DNA of 25,525 bases from an uncultured Clostridia bacterium (GTDB taxonomy: Bacteria > Bacillota > Clostridia > Saccharofermentanales > DTU023), in NCBI GenBank assembly GCA_937922005.1, contig CAKZWV010000003.1, forward strand, positions 1-25,525, written 5' to 3'. This document shows, one piece after another, positions 1 through 7,061 of this stretch (the first letter of the stretch is position 1; each line of letters opens with the position of its first letter). The translations under genes were made by a program, and so were the position numbers. The notes under the pieces were generated by a model that was given only the letters and a program-made list of their open reading frames with translations, was not told where the DNA came from and did no database searches.

Positions 1-72
1 CAGCCATCTTATCCAGAAGAGCATGACAATCCGGCTTACCGGCCTTTGGACCGCCGTGACCCGGAGGATTAA
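1..72 (+). CDS. C-terminal tail of an unidentified upstream protein (partial)
   Basis: Frame 1 is open from the first base to TAA at 70-72 and encodes 23 residues rich in Pro and charged side chains, ending DRRDPED. The start lies outside the window. The tail has no recognisable domain, so the product cannot be named. Another frame is also open here (frame 2, to about 157), so the reading frame is a choice, made because the composition looks like a hydrophilic protein end. The stop codon sits inside a 28-bp direct repeat that recurs 85 bp downstream. Confidence 0.35.
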   Translation, partial: QPSYPEEHDNPAYRPLDRRDPED

Positions 73-165
73 GCTGGTGCTAAGACGGAGCTTGACTGCG
101 GCATCAAGATTGGAGCTTCTGGATCTTAACGGCGGCTGCCGAGACCCGAAGGATTAAGCTGGTGC
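53..165. repeat. 28-bp direct repeat pair (53-80 and 138-165)
   Basis: Positions 53-80 and 138-165 match at 26 of 28 bases; both contain GGATTAAGCTGGTGC. The offset is 85 bp. The first copy covers the putative stop codon of the upstream partial gene. The second ends about 70 bp before the punA start. The intervening sequence is not repeated, so this is a short duplication rather than a tandem array. A 7-bp inverted repeat (131-137 with 170-176), followed by a pyrimidine-rich stretch, may act as a weak terminator for the upstream gene. Confidence 0.6.
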
Positions 166-233
166 AGAAAGCCGCCCTCTTGCTTTTATAACTCTTTTAT
201 AACTTCCCAAACTTCTTTAGAAAGGAAAGGACC

Positions 234-1088
234 ATGATACAAGGTTTTTCATATTCTTTTTACGAACAAAGTGCCAAGGCTATCTTAGAGAAACTCCAGG
301 CGGACCAGCGCCCCCAACCAAGAATTGGGATTATCCTAGGGTCGGGCTTGGATCATTTGGGGAAGCGCTGTGAAAATCCCTTAGAAATTTCCTATAGGGA
401 GATCCCCAACTTCTTTCCCACAACCAACTCAATGCACGCAGGGAAGATGATATTTGGGACCATCAGCGGGGTTCCTGTGGTCCTCCTCTCGGGGCGGATC
501 CACCACTATGAAGGTTATTCCTTTGAGGAGCTGGCTCAACCGGTCCGGGTCCTGAAACTGTTGGGTGTAGAGACCCTCATTGTGACAAATGCGGCGGGGG
601 CCGTTAATCCTGACTTTAAGGTTGGCCAGATTATGATGATGACTGACCAGATCAAGCTTTTCGGCGGCAGTCCCCTCCAGGGGCCTAATGTGGAAGAATT
701 TGGGCCAAGATTTCCAGATATGACTGATCTTTTTACCCCCAGCCTAAGAGAAAAGGCCTGGGAGGTCGCTGAGAGCATTGGCCTGGATCATTTTTGTGAA
801 GGGGTTTACTTCTACCTTCCAGGACCGCAATTTGAGACTCCGGCAGAAATCAAGGCCGTGGGCATCCTGGGGGGCGATGCGGTAGGGATGTCAACCGTCA
901 ATGAGACAATTACGGCTCGCCATTGTGGGATGTCCTTGCTGGGCTTTTCCCTCTTGACCAACCTCGCCACAGGCCTCTCCCCCCACCCCCGTTCTGACCA
1001 GGAGGTCGTGGAAACGGCCCACCAGGCCGCTTCCTATTTTGAGGAATTTATCCTGGCCCTCCTCCCCGCTTTGGCAGCGAAGAAATAG
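234..1088 (+). CDS. punA: Purine-nucleoside phosphorylase (trimeric type)
   Basis: This enzyme phosphorolyses purine (deoxy)ribonucleosides to the base and (deoxy)ribose-1-phosphate in the cytosolic salvage pathway. At 284 residues it is the normal size for the trimeric PNP/MTAP family. Visible motifs are the phosphate loop GSGL (36-39), HAG (68-70), GRIHHYEGY (87-95), TNAAGAV (118-124), GPQFETPAE (197-205) and TN243. E201 and N243 fall at the same numbers as the base-binding residues of human PNP. The phosphate-site motif reads VGMSTVNE (217-224), where VGMSTVPE is usual. AAAGGAAAGG at 221-230 supports the ATG. A zinc-ribbon membrane protein follows 42 bp downstream, and an MtaD-type deaminase lies further on, consistent with nucleoside salvage. 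Substrate range (guanosine/inosine or methylthioadenosine) cannot be settled from sequence alone, but the Asn243 type favours 6-oxopurines. Confidence 0.95.
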   Translation: MIQGFSYSFYEQSAKAILEKLQADQRPQPRIGIILGSGLDHLGKRCENPLEISYREIPNFFPTTNSMHAGKMIFGTISGVPVVLLSGRIHHYEGYSFEELAQPVRVLKLLGVETLIVTNAAGAVNPDFKVGQIMMMTDQIKLFGGSPLQGPNVEEFGPRFPDMTDLFTPSLREKAWEVAESIGLDHFCEGVYFYLPGPQFETPAEIKAVGILGGDAVGMSTVNETITARHCGMSLLGFSLLTNLATGLSPHPRSDQEVVETAHQAASYFEEFILALLPALAAKK

Positions 1089-1130
1089 GTAAACCCCTCT
1101 AAGCTTTGGGGATGAAGAGGGACGGCTAAC

Positions 1131-1814
1131 ATGGAGATCAAATGTAAGAATCCCGTTTGTCAGTATGTATGGGAGTCGGAGGGGATCCAGTATTATTGCT
1201 GTCCCCGCTGCGGTGATTTACAGGAAGTGCCCTTTGTACACGTAGACCGCAATCTGCAGGAAGGCCTATATTATCGTATTCGAGAATTCCAAAGGTCTTG
1301 GATCCGGATGGATCTCATCTATGCCCTTCTTTGGAGTTTTTTCTGCGGCTTCATCCTTTTCTGTATGGGTGTTGAATTTAGGGTGACGGATCCGGCAAAA
1401 ATAAGCACGATTGGACAAATGCTTGCACCCGATGCCCCTTCGGTCATTGTAAACCTAGTCCGGCTCCGCCTCGCCTTCTTCGTGTTGGCCCTCATTTTCC
1501 TGACCTGCCCCTACCGGATGATTCTAGGTCGCCTTATTTGGAAAGACCACTATCGCTTTTTCTTTACCCGCCCGGGCAAGATGATTACCTGGGGGCTTTT
1601 GTTGCTCTTCCTAGGCTGGTGCTGGTTTGCGGAAATTCCCATCTACAAACAGCAGATGGTCCAAGCAGTAGAGACCATGAAGCTTCATTATGAATCGACC
1701 AAAGCCTTCGGTACCACCCTTCGCATCGCTGTCATGTGGACCCTCTTTATACGGTCCTGTGAGGAAATGACAAGAAGAATCATGTACAAGCGCTGTGCCG
1801 AACTTCAGCCATAG
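1131..1814 (+). CDS. Zinc-ribbon membrane protein of unknown function
   Basis: I do not recognise the family. The N-terminus has a zinc-ribbon-like knuckle pair (C5-x4-C10 and C23/C24-PR-C27, reading CCPRCG). It is followed by a charged stretch and three clear hydrophobic segments (about 60-82, 107-126 and 150-170), with a possible weak fourth near 195-208. It is therefore probably a small integral membrane protein with a cytosolic metal-binding head. AAGAGG at 1115-1120, 10 bp before the ATG, is an acceptable ribosome binding site. It lies 42 bp after punA on the same strand and is probably co-transcribed, ending at the terminator at 1914-1950. No substrate can be inferred. Confidence 0.75.
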   Translation: MEIKCKNPVCQYVWESEGIQYYCCPRCGDLQEVPFVHVDRNLQEGLYYRIREFQRSWIRMDLIYALLWSFFCGFILFCMGVEFRVTDPAKISTIGQMLAPDAPSVIVNLVRLRLAFFVLALIFLTCPYRMILGRLIWKDHYRFFFTRPGKMITWGLLLLFLGWCWFAEIPIYKQQMVQAVETMKLHYESTKAFGTTLRIAVMWTLFIRSCEEMTRRIMYKRCAELQP

Positions 1815-1913
1815 GATGAGCTAGTTTTCTTAACATCATTGAAATTTCCCTGAGACATATGTTGTCAGGATCTCATCAACTACAGATCTGTAAGCTATCA
1901 ACTTGCAAGCATG

Positions 1914-1950
1914 AAAGACAAAGATGATTTTCTCTCTTTGTCTTTTTTTT
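1914..1950 (+). terminator. Intrinsic terminator after the zinc-ribbon protein gene
   Basis: A perfect 10-bp stem, AAAGACAAAG (1914-1923) with CTTTGTCTTT (1936-1945), has a 12-nt loop and is followed by further T residues to 1950, giving a run of eight. The stem is AT-rich but uninterrupted. It lies about 100 bp after the stop codon at 1814 and closes the punA unit. Confidence 0.8.
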
Positions 1951-2125
1951 ATGAGCAAATACTCCCTTGTTCATTTTTACCTCCCTCGCCCTCTTTCTCT
2001 GTCTCTCTCCCATAAAGGTTCGGCTTAAGCTTGAATCATGGCGCAAATAGTATAGATTATGGATTAATTATGGACACTTATGAGTAATCTTAAACTATTT
2101 TCCGTAAGCTCCCTGTTAGATTCGT

Positions 2126-2131
2126 TATAAT
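2126..2131 (+). promoter_or_regulatory. Candidate -10 box for the exported-protein/amidohydrolase operon
   Basis: A consensus TATAAT lies in an AT-rich stretch 134 bp before the ATG at 2265. No good -35 hexamer stands 16-18 bp upstream, and there is no TG extension, so the promoter would need an activator or is weak. If it is used, the transcript has a leader of about 125 nt. Confidence 0.4.
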
Positions 2132-2264
2132 AAAGATAGTTATGCAATCAAAGGTGTACCAGCAGCAAGGCCGCAGACACCATGGAGGTCCGAGGCAAAG
2201 CTGCCAGGATGGACCCGATTGAAAAAAACCGATTGAAAAAGATGAGATATAAAGGAGATACATT

Positions 2265-4238
2265 ATGAAACAGGGAGCCTATCGTCCGTATAAGACAAAC
2301 CAAGATCAGTGGGAAGCTGGCAAGGAATTAGCTTTCTATCAGTCTGTTAAAAAAGGAGGCCAAAGCCAGGCGGCCAAGGGGCGGCGGCTGGCAGCCCTCC
2401 CACAAGGGGTCGCTTGCAGCCTAATCATCGGAGGCCTCCTAGCAGGGTCCCTCCTCCTCCCCCCTGCAGAGCACCCTTTCTTCCTCTCCCCAGCTAGCCA
2501 GGTCCTGGCAGAAGGGGCCATGGATTATACCCAGACCGCCTATGAGGCAAACAAGGGCGGGAAGTCAGTCAGCCAGGCAGGAAAAATCCAACAGGAAAGC
2601 TCTTTAGTGGGATTTGCCCTGGAATACGAAGCCTATGCGAAAGCACTAGGAAAAAATGGAAAAGAAGAGGGAATATTTGTTGAAAATGGGGGAAAAGGGC
2701 AACTATCCTCTGCTTTCCTCGACAAGGCCAAGTCTTATTACTCCTTCCAACGGGAGGCTGCTGCATATCCCGCGCTCACCGAGCTAAAAACGACGCCAGA
2801 GGCTAGTTTGGCCAGCCAGATTCTAGCGGAATTTGAAGAATTTGATTGGGACAAGGCAAATGATAAGTTTGGAATCCAGGCCGTCGAGCCTGTCCAAGAG
2901 GCCTTAACCCAGGGATCCTACGCCGCTATCCGCCTGGAGGACTCCGAAGTTCCCATGATCGACGCCCTCAATGAACTCATTTACGGAAATGGCCAAAAGG
3001 AGCTGAGCCAAGAGGATATTGACCGAAACATGACGACTCTCTTTGATGCCTCCTGTACCCAGTATGAGCTGGGGATCAGCCAAGGTAAAGAGGGTGCCGC
3101 CCTGGTTCTCCTGGGGAAAGCTCCTGGCCAAGACAAAAATAGCCGTGAAATCCAGGCAGAGTCCCAAGGAGACGGCCAGATTCGCCTCCTTCCCCCTGCT
3201 GGCATGGCTCTGGTGCCCGGGGTGGTAAGGCCAGGTACGGCCAGTATGGTTGACCTACGGTCTGCGGACTTTGACGAAGCCGACCCTGCCCAAAGCATCT
3301 CTGTCCAAATCCAAACCCCCCAAGAGCTTGAAAAAGTCAACGAAAAAGACCTGAAAGCTGGTTCTGTCACCGGCACAGTGAACTTCCCTCCCTACTGGAC
3401 CTCTTGTGTTAATAAATACGCCGCCGTCACGGTGGAGAGTAAGGCAGGAAGCAAGGATGGCATAACTTCAGCCTTTGTTGATGGCGACCAGCTGGCCAGC
3501 CAGGAGGAGGATGATCTGTATTCGCAGACAGGAAGCCTCCTCACCAAACCGAAAAAATTCTGGACCCTGAATGCGGGAAAATTTGAAGGCTTTTTGCACC
3601 GCCAAGGCCTGGATCGGGATTCTTTTGAGAAAACCTATGATGTGAAAATTGATAAGGTCCTCTCCCAATATGCTGCCAGCCTCTATTCTGAGGAGGACCT
3701 GGAAGAGCTCTTCCACCGCCTGTATTTTGGTCCCAGCAATGACGTAGATTATATGAACAGTCTGGGCAAGGCCCTGATGAAGGCAGGTTACTCCTATGTC
3801 GCCCAGTTCCCCCTCATGGACTGGTCTTGTGACTACAGCAACCTCCTAGGTCTTACTCCGGAAGCCGATCCCATGGCTGAGTGGCGGGTCAACCCCATCA
3901 CTCTGACTTATATTGCTACTAGCGATGCAGCAGGTAACGCTAGCGCAGAAGAAAATGGAGAAGAATCGACCACCCGGGCAACCAGGCAGCGGAATACGGC
4001 CACACAAGCAACGGAGAACGAAGAATCAGAAACAACGACCGCCCCTACCGTCCCTGAGCCCCTAGAGGAAACCCAGGCAGCAGAGCCTACGGAAACCCAG
4101 GTAAGCGGAGAGGCCGAAGAAAATCCTGGCCCAACCACCTTCCCCTCCAATTCCAGTCCCAGTCGCCGTAGAAGAAGAAATGCAGAGCCCAAGCCAACCG
4201 ATGACAACGATGCTGATGCCGCCAATCCTATTGGTTAA
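2265..4238 (+). CDS. Exported protein of unknown function with Thr/Glu-rich tail
   Basis: I recognise no known family. The protein has a long basic N-terminus (1-47), a hydrophobic core at about 48-65 and a plausible signal peptidase site after A82 (VLA|EG). An alternative reading is an uncleaved membrane anchor. Residues 83-551 form an acidic, mostly soluble domain with few cysteines. The last 106 residues (552-657) are a disordered Thr/Glu/Pro-rich tail with a run of five arginines at about 634-638 and a DNDADAANPIG end. No LPxTG, choline-binding or S-layer motif is visible. AAAGGAGA at 2251-2258 gives a strong start. The stop TAA overlaps the AAGGAG of the next gene, so the amidohydrolase is translationally coupled to it. 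This arrangement is odd for an exported protein and a cytosolic salvage enzyme. Confidence 0.8.
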   Translation: MKQGAYRPYKTNQDQWEAGKELAFYQSVKKGGQSQAAKGRRLAALPQGVACSLIIGGLLAGSLLLPPAEHPFFLSPASQVLAEGAMDYTQTAYEANKGGKSVSQAGKIQQESSLVGFALEYEAYAKALGKNGKEEGIFVENGGKGQLSSAFLDKAKSYYSFQREAAAYPALTELKTTPEASLASQILAEFEEFDWDKANDKFGIQAVEPVQEALTQGSYAAIRLEDSEVPMIDALNELIYGNGQKELSQEDIDRNMTTLFDASCTQYELGISQGKEGAALVLLGKAPGQDKNSREIQAESQGDGQIRLLPPAGMALVPGVVRPGTASMVDLRSADFDEADPAQSISVQIQTPQELEKVNEKDLKAGSVTGTVNFPPYWTSCVNKYAAVTVESKAGSKDGITSAFVDGDQLASQEEDDLYSQTGSLLTKPKKFWTLNAGKFEGFLHRQGLDRDSFEKTYDVKIDKVLSQYAASLYSEEDLEELFHRLYFGPSNDVDYMNSLGKALMKAGYSYVAQFPLMDWSCDYSNLLGLTPEADPMAEWRVNPITLTYIATSDAAGNASAEENGEESTTRATRQRNTATQATENEESETTTAPTVPEPLEETQAAEPTETQVSGEAEENPGPTTFPSNSSPSRRRRRNAEPKPTDDNDADAANPIG

Positions 4239-4246
4239 GGAGCCTT

Positions 4247-5650
4247 ATGTCAGATAATACTTTTACCCTCACACAAGCACGCTATGTCCAAGCAGACGGA
4301 AGCCTATCCGTCCCCTCTACCATCCATGTTAAAGATGGCAAAATAGAACAAATACTCCCTGCAGACCATTCTGCCCCCGCTGGGCCGACCTATGACTGTT
4401 CCCAGGCTTTGGTGGCCCCCGGTTTTTTCAACGCCCATAGTCACATCCCCATGACCTATTTTCGGGGTATTGGCGAAGGCCTGCCCCTCCAGCGCTGGCT
4501 GGTCGAAAAGATTTTTCCCCTAGAAGCCCAGCTCGAGCCTGAAGATATCTACTGGGCGAGCAAATTAGGGATTGCGGAGATGTTCGCTACAGGTACCGTG
4601 TCCTTTAGCGACATGTACATGAATATGGATCAAGTGGCCAAGGCCTGTCTGGAAACCGGAATCCTTGCTAATCTTTCTGTCGGCATGACCTCCGATCAAG
4701 GCAAGCCTGTAGAAGATCACCGATCCTACACCCAGATCCTTCAGCTCTGGGAAATCGCTGCTAAGACCCAGGGCCAAGTCCGTTGCGACCTCGCCCTCCA
4801 CGCTGAATACACCTCGGATCCCACCCTAGCTGAATCCCTCGCTTCCCTGGCCCTGCGCCTGGGAAAAGAAGGCCTAGAAGCTGAAAATCGAGACCCTGTG
4901 GGTTTTGACACCCCTATCCCTACCATCCAAATCCATGTTTCAGAAACCGCTAGAGAACACGAAGAATGCAAACAAAGACATGGGGGAAAAACGCCCTTGG
5001 AATATTTGTTCTCCTTGGGCTATGACAAGGTGCCTCTGCTCCTCGCCCACTGTGTCCACCTGGAGGACCGGGATTATGACTTGCTCCGCCAGGCCCTGGC
5101 AAATGGGGCTAAGATCAGCCTCTGCCACAATCCCCGGAGCAATCTGAAGTTGGGATCGGGGATCGCTGACTTGGTCCGCTGGCTCGGTGTCCCGAAATTG
5201 AATGTTTGCCTCGGGACCGACGGGGCCAGTAGCAATAATTCTTTGGACATGCAAAAAGAGGCTAGCCTCATGGCCCTCCTCCAAAAGGGTTTCCACGAAG
5301 ATGCCTCTGCCTTGTCCCTGCCCCAAATTCTCCAGATTGCCACTACGAATGGAGCCCGGGCCCAAGGGCGTCTAGATACCGGCCTCATCCAAGAGGGCAT
5401 GTGGGCCGATTTCGTTTTATGGCCAACGACCCTCCCCTTCCAGTTCCCCTATGTGGATGACCTGTCCAATCTCTTCTATGCCGACCCAGGACGTCCTGAG
5501 CTCGTCTTTATCCGAGGCCAAGGGGTCTACGACCATAGGTCGGGCCAGGCGGAATATCCAACCTTGGACCTGGAGGAAGTCCTCGCAGAGTGCAAGGGCC
5601 GTTTTCAAGGCCTGATGGACCGAGCAACTCAAGCTAGGTTGGGAGACTAG
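4247..5650 (+). CDS. mtaD: Amidohydrolase, MtaD-type (MTA/SAH deaminase-like)
   Basis: A cytosolic metal-dependent deaminase of the TRZ/ATZ/MtaD amidohydrolase group, which converts 5'-methylthioadenosine or S-adenosylhomocysteine to the inosine analogue plus ammonia. The 467 residues carry the metal-binding HSH (64-66), H230 in HVSET, H268 in AHCVHL and D325 in LGTDGASSNNSLDM, the last closely matching MtaD proteins. The sequences after HSH (MTYFRG...LPL..WL...IFPLEA) also follow MtaD. The start ATG follows AAGGAG (4237-4242), which overlaps the upstream stop codon. Together with punA it fits purine salvage, since phosphorolysis of the deaminated product is a PNP-type reaction. Related deaminases (guanine, 8-oxoguanine, SsnA) share the fold, so the exact substrate is inferred. 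Confidence 0.85.
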   Translation: MSDNTFTLTQARYVQADGSLSVPSTIHVKDGKIEQILPADHSAPAGPTYDCSQALVAPGFFNAHSHIPMTYFRGIGEGLPLQRWLVEKIFPLEAQLEPEDIYWASKLGIAEMFATGTVSFSDMYMNMDQVAKACLETGILANLSVGMTSDQGKPVEDHRSYTQILQLWEIAAKTQGQVRCDLALHAEYTSDPTLAESLASLALRLGKEGLEAENRDPVGFDTPIPTIQIHVSETAREHEECKQRHGGKTPLEYLFSLGYDKVPLLLAHCVHLEDRDYDLLRQALANGAKISLCHNPRSNLKLGSGIADLVRWLGVPKLNVCLGTDGASSNNSLDMQKEASLMALLQKGFHEDASALSLPQILQIATTNGARAQGRLDTGLIQEGMWADFVLWPTTLPFQFPYVDDLSNLFYADPGRPELVFIRGQGVYDHRSGQAEYPTLDLEEVLAECKGRFQGLMDRATQARLGD

Positions 5651-5722
5651 GGAATGAGGGACTTGCGCCAAGTTAGGCGTGGACCAGCTAGATAGCCCCC
5701 CAAGCCCAGTCAGAATCCCAGG

Positions 5723-6907
5723 TTAATCGCCCCTCTCTTCCTCTTTGGTAGCTTTCGACACTTGGCCTCCTGGAGTACCAGATTCAAGGTCGTCATAAAA
5801 GCCAGAAGCCTCATAAGCAGCTTCAACAAGCTCCACAGACCGGTAGCCATCAAGTCCAGAAGCAATGGGATCTCGGTCTTCAGCAATGGCCTCCAAGAGA
5901 TCAATAAGGATAAAGCTGTGGGGGTTGGACATATGGCCCAGGATCCCCAGACCGTAGCGATCTATTTCTTCCTTGAGATAGCGGGTTAGGTAGGCCCATT
6001 GCCACTTTTTCCCGTCCCGGAGGATCTCGTAACGGAGGCTATTTTTAGCTAGACTCAGGCGGACCTCTCCTTGCGAGCCGGCTAAAAAGAGCTTGGCCTC
6101 GTGGTAAGCAGGATCAGTCACCGTGGTGGCCTCCACCTGGGCATAGGTATCCGGAGCAAAGTGATAGGTAACAAAGGCCAAATCTTCACACTCCATGGGC
6201 TGGGTCAAGCGGGTCAAAGAAGCTTGACAGCTGACCAAGTCTGGTTTGCCCAAAAGCCAATAGAGCAGGTCAACCCCATGGACACACTGATTCATGAGGG
6301 CCCCTCCGCTGGTGGCTCTTTGCCCCTGCCAGGGAGATGCGGAATAATAGGCCGCTTCATGCCCCCAGCGCATACTTAGCTGGGCGTAGTAGATTTTTCC
6401 AAAAAAACCATTGGCCAGGTCCCGGGCCAAAATGCTGGCAGAGGGAAAGTAGCGGTAGATATGGCCTACCGCTATTTTTTTATGGGATTTTTCTGCCAAA
6501 TCCACCAAGGTTTTGGCTTCACTTACAAAAAGACTTAAAGGCTTTTCCACTAGAAGGTGGCAGCCAGCTTCTAAACAGGTCTTCGCCTGGCTATAGTGGA
6601 GGCCTGACCCCGTACAGATAACCGCTACATCAGCTTTCATCTGGGCGAGGGCCTCTTCATATGAAGCAAACACTTGGACCTTCTTGGGATCATTTGTCAC
6701 CGGGGCAGATTCATTTTCCCCCTCCGGGCTCCGGAAGCGCTCACAAGGGTAGGAAAACTCGGTTCCCAGGGCGATCGCTTGGTCGATCCGAGGATCGACC
6801 AGGGCCACCAGGCGGGCCCACTTCTTTTTTTCTGCAAAACGTATGGCTTTGAGGTGTTTGCGGGCAATCCGCCCACAACCTATCAGGATTAGGCGTTGTG
6901 GTTCCAT
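5723..6907 (-). CDS. Gfo/Idh/MocA-family NAD(P)-dependent oxidoreductase
   Basis: The Rossmann dinucleotide motif GCGRIARKH is at 10-18, EKP at 120-122, and the signature GGALMNQCVHGVD at 200-212 contains the usual His (H209) and Asp (D212). These place it in the sugar/inositol dehydrogenase family, which oxidises a hydroxyl of a sugar, cyclitol or amino-sugar with NAD(P). Its 394 residues are slightly longer than the common 330-380, partly from an insertion around 52-76. The charged C-terminus (about 375-394) looks disordered. The ribosome binding site is weak. It follows the LRR gene on the same strand after 154 bp and has no sugar transporter or other catabolic gene beside it, so the substrate is unknown. 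Its 3' end converges on mtaD, 72 bp away. Confidence 0.88.
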   Translation of the reverse strand: MEPQRLILIGCGRIARKHLKAIRFAEKKKWARLVALVDPRIDQAIALGTEFSYPCERFRSPEGENESAPVTNDPKKVQVFASYEEALAQMKADVAVICTGSGLHYSQAKTCLEAGCHLLVEKPLSLFVSEAKTLVDLAEKSHKKIAVGHIYRYFPSASILARDLANGFFGKIYYAQLSMRWGHEAAYYSASPWQGQRATSGGALMNQCVHGVDLLYWLLGKPDLVSCQASLTRLTQPMECEDLAFVTYHFAPDTYAQVEATTVTDPAYHEAKLFLAGSQGEVRLSLAKNSLRYEILRDGKKWQWAYLTRYLKEEIDRYGLGILGHMSNPHSFILIDLLEAIAEDRDPIASGLDGYRSVELVEAAYEASGFYDDLESGTPGGQVSKATKEEERGD

Positions 6908-7061
6908 CTATTCCATTCACTTTCTACAAGGGCCGCCGAGACGACTCAAGCACCTACAGGTCACTAAAACGACCTAGTAAGCTACCATGGTCATCAAGAA
7001 CAAGGGCCACAGAAATGACCAGATAAAATGTAGTTTCCGTATTGGCAGCTCAATCAGCTGT

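Larger units (their letters stand above)
1815..2264. other. Intergenic region with terminator, promoter and leader
   Basis: No convincing gene lies in these 450 bases. They hold an intrinsic terminator at 1914-1950, an AT-rich stretch (about 2030-2135) with a good -10 box at 2126-2131, and a leader of roughly 125 nt before the next gene. The leader has overlapping inverted repeats (GGTGT at about 2152 with ACACC; GCAGC with GCTGC). It ends with two copies of CCGATTGAAAAA (2215-2226 and 2229-2240) just before the ribosome binding site. A short palindrome-like stretch, CCTGA...TCAGG (1849-1869), lies downstream of the membrane protein gene. Confidence 0.6.

Noticed and set aside
1912..2016. Short plus-strand open frame starting MKDKDDF
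   Set aside because: It begins inside the terminator stem, has no ribosome binding site and is pyrimidine low-complexity.
2140..2215. Possible cyclic-di-GMP (GEMM) riboswitch because of GCAAAGC and a nearby GGATGG
   Set aside because: The first-half consensus (CAGGGCAAACC-like) and the GGTAGGTAGCGGG part are missing, so the resemblance is limited to one short string.
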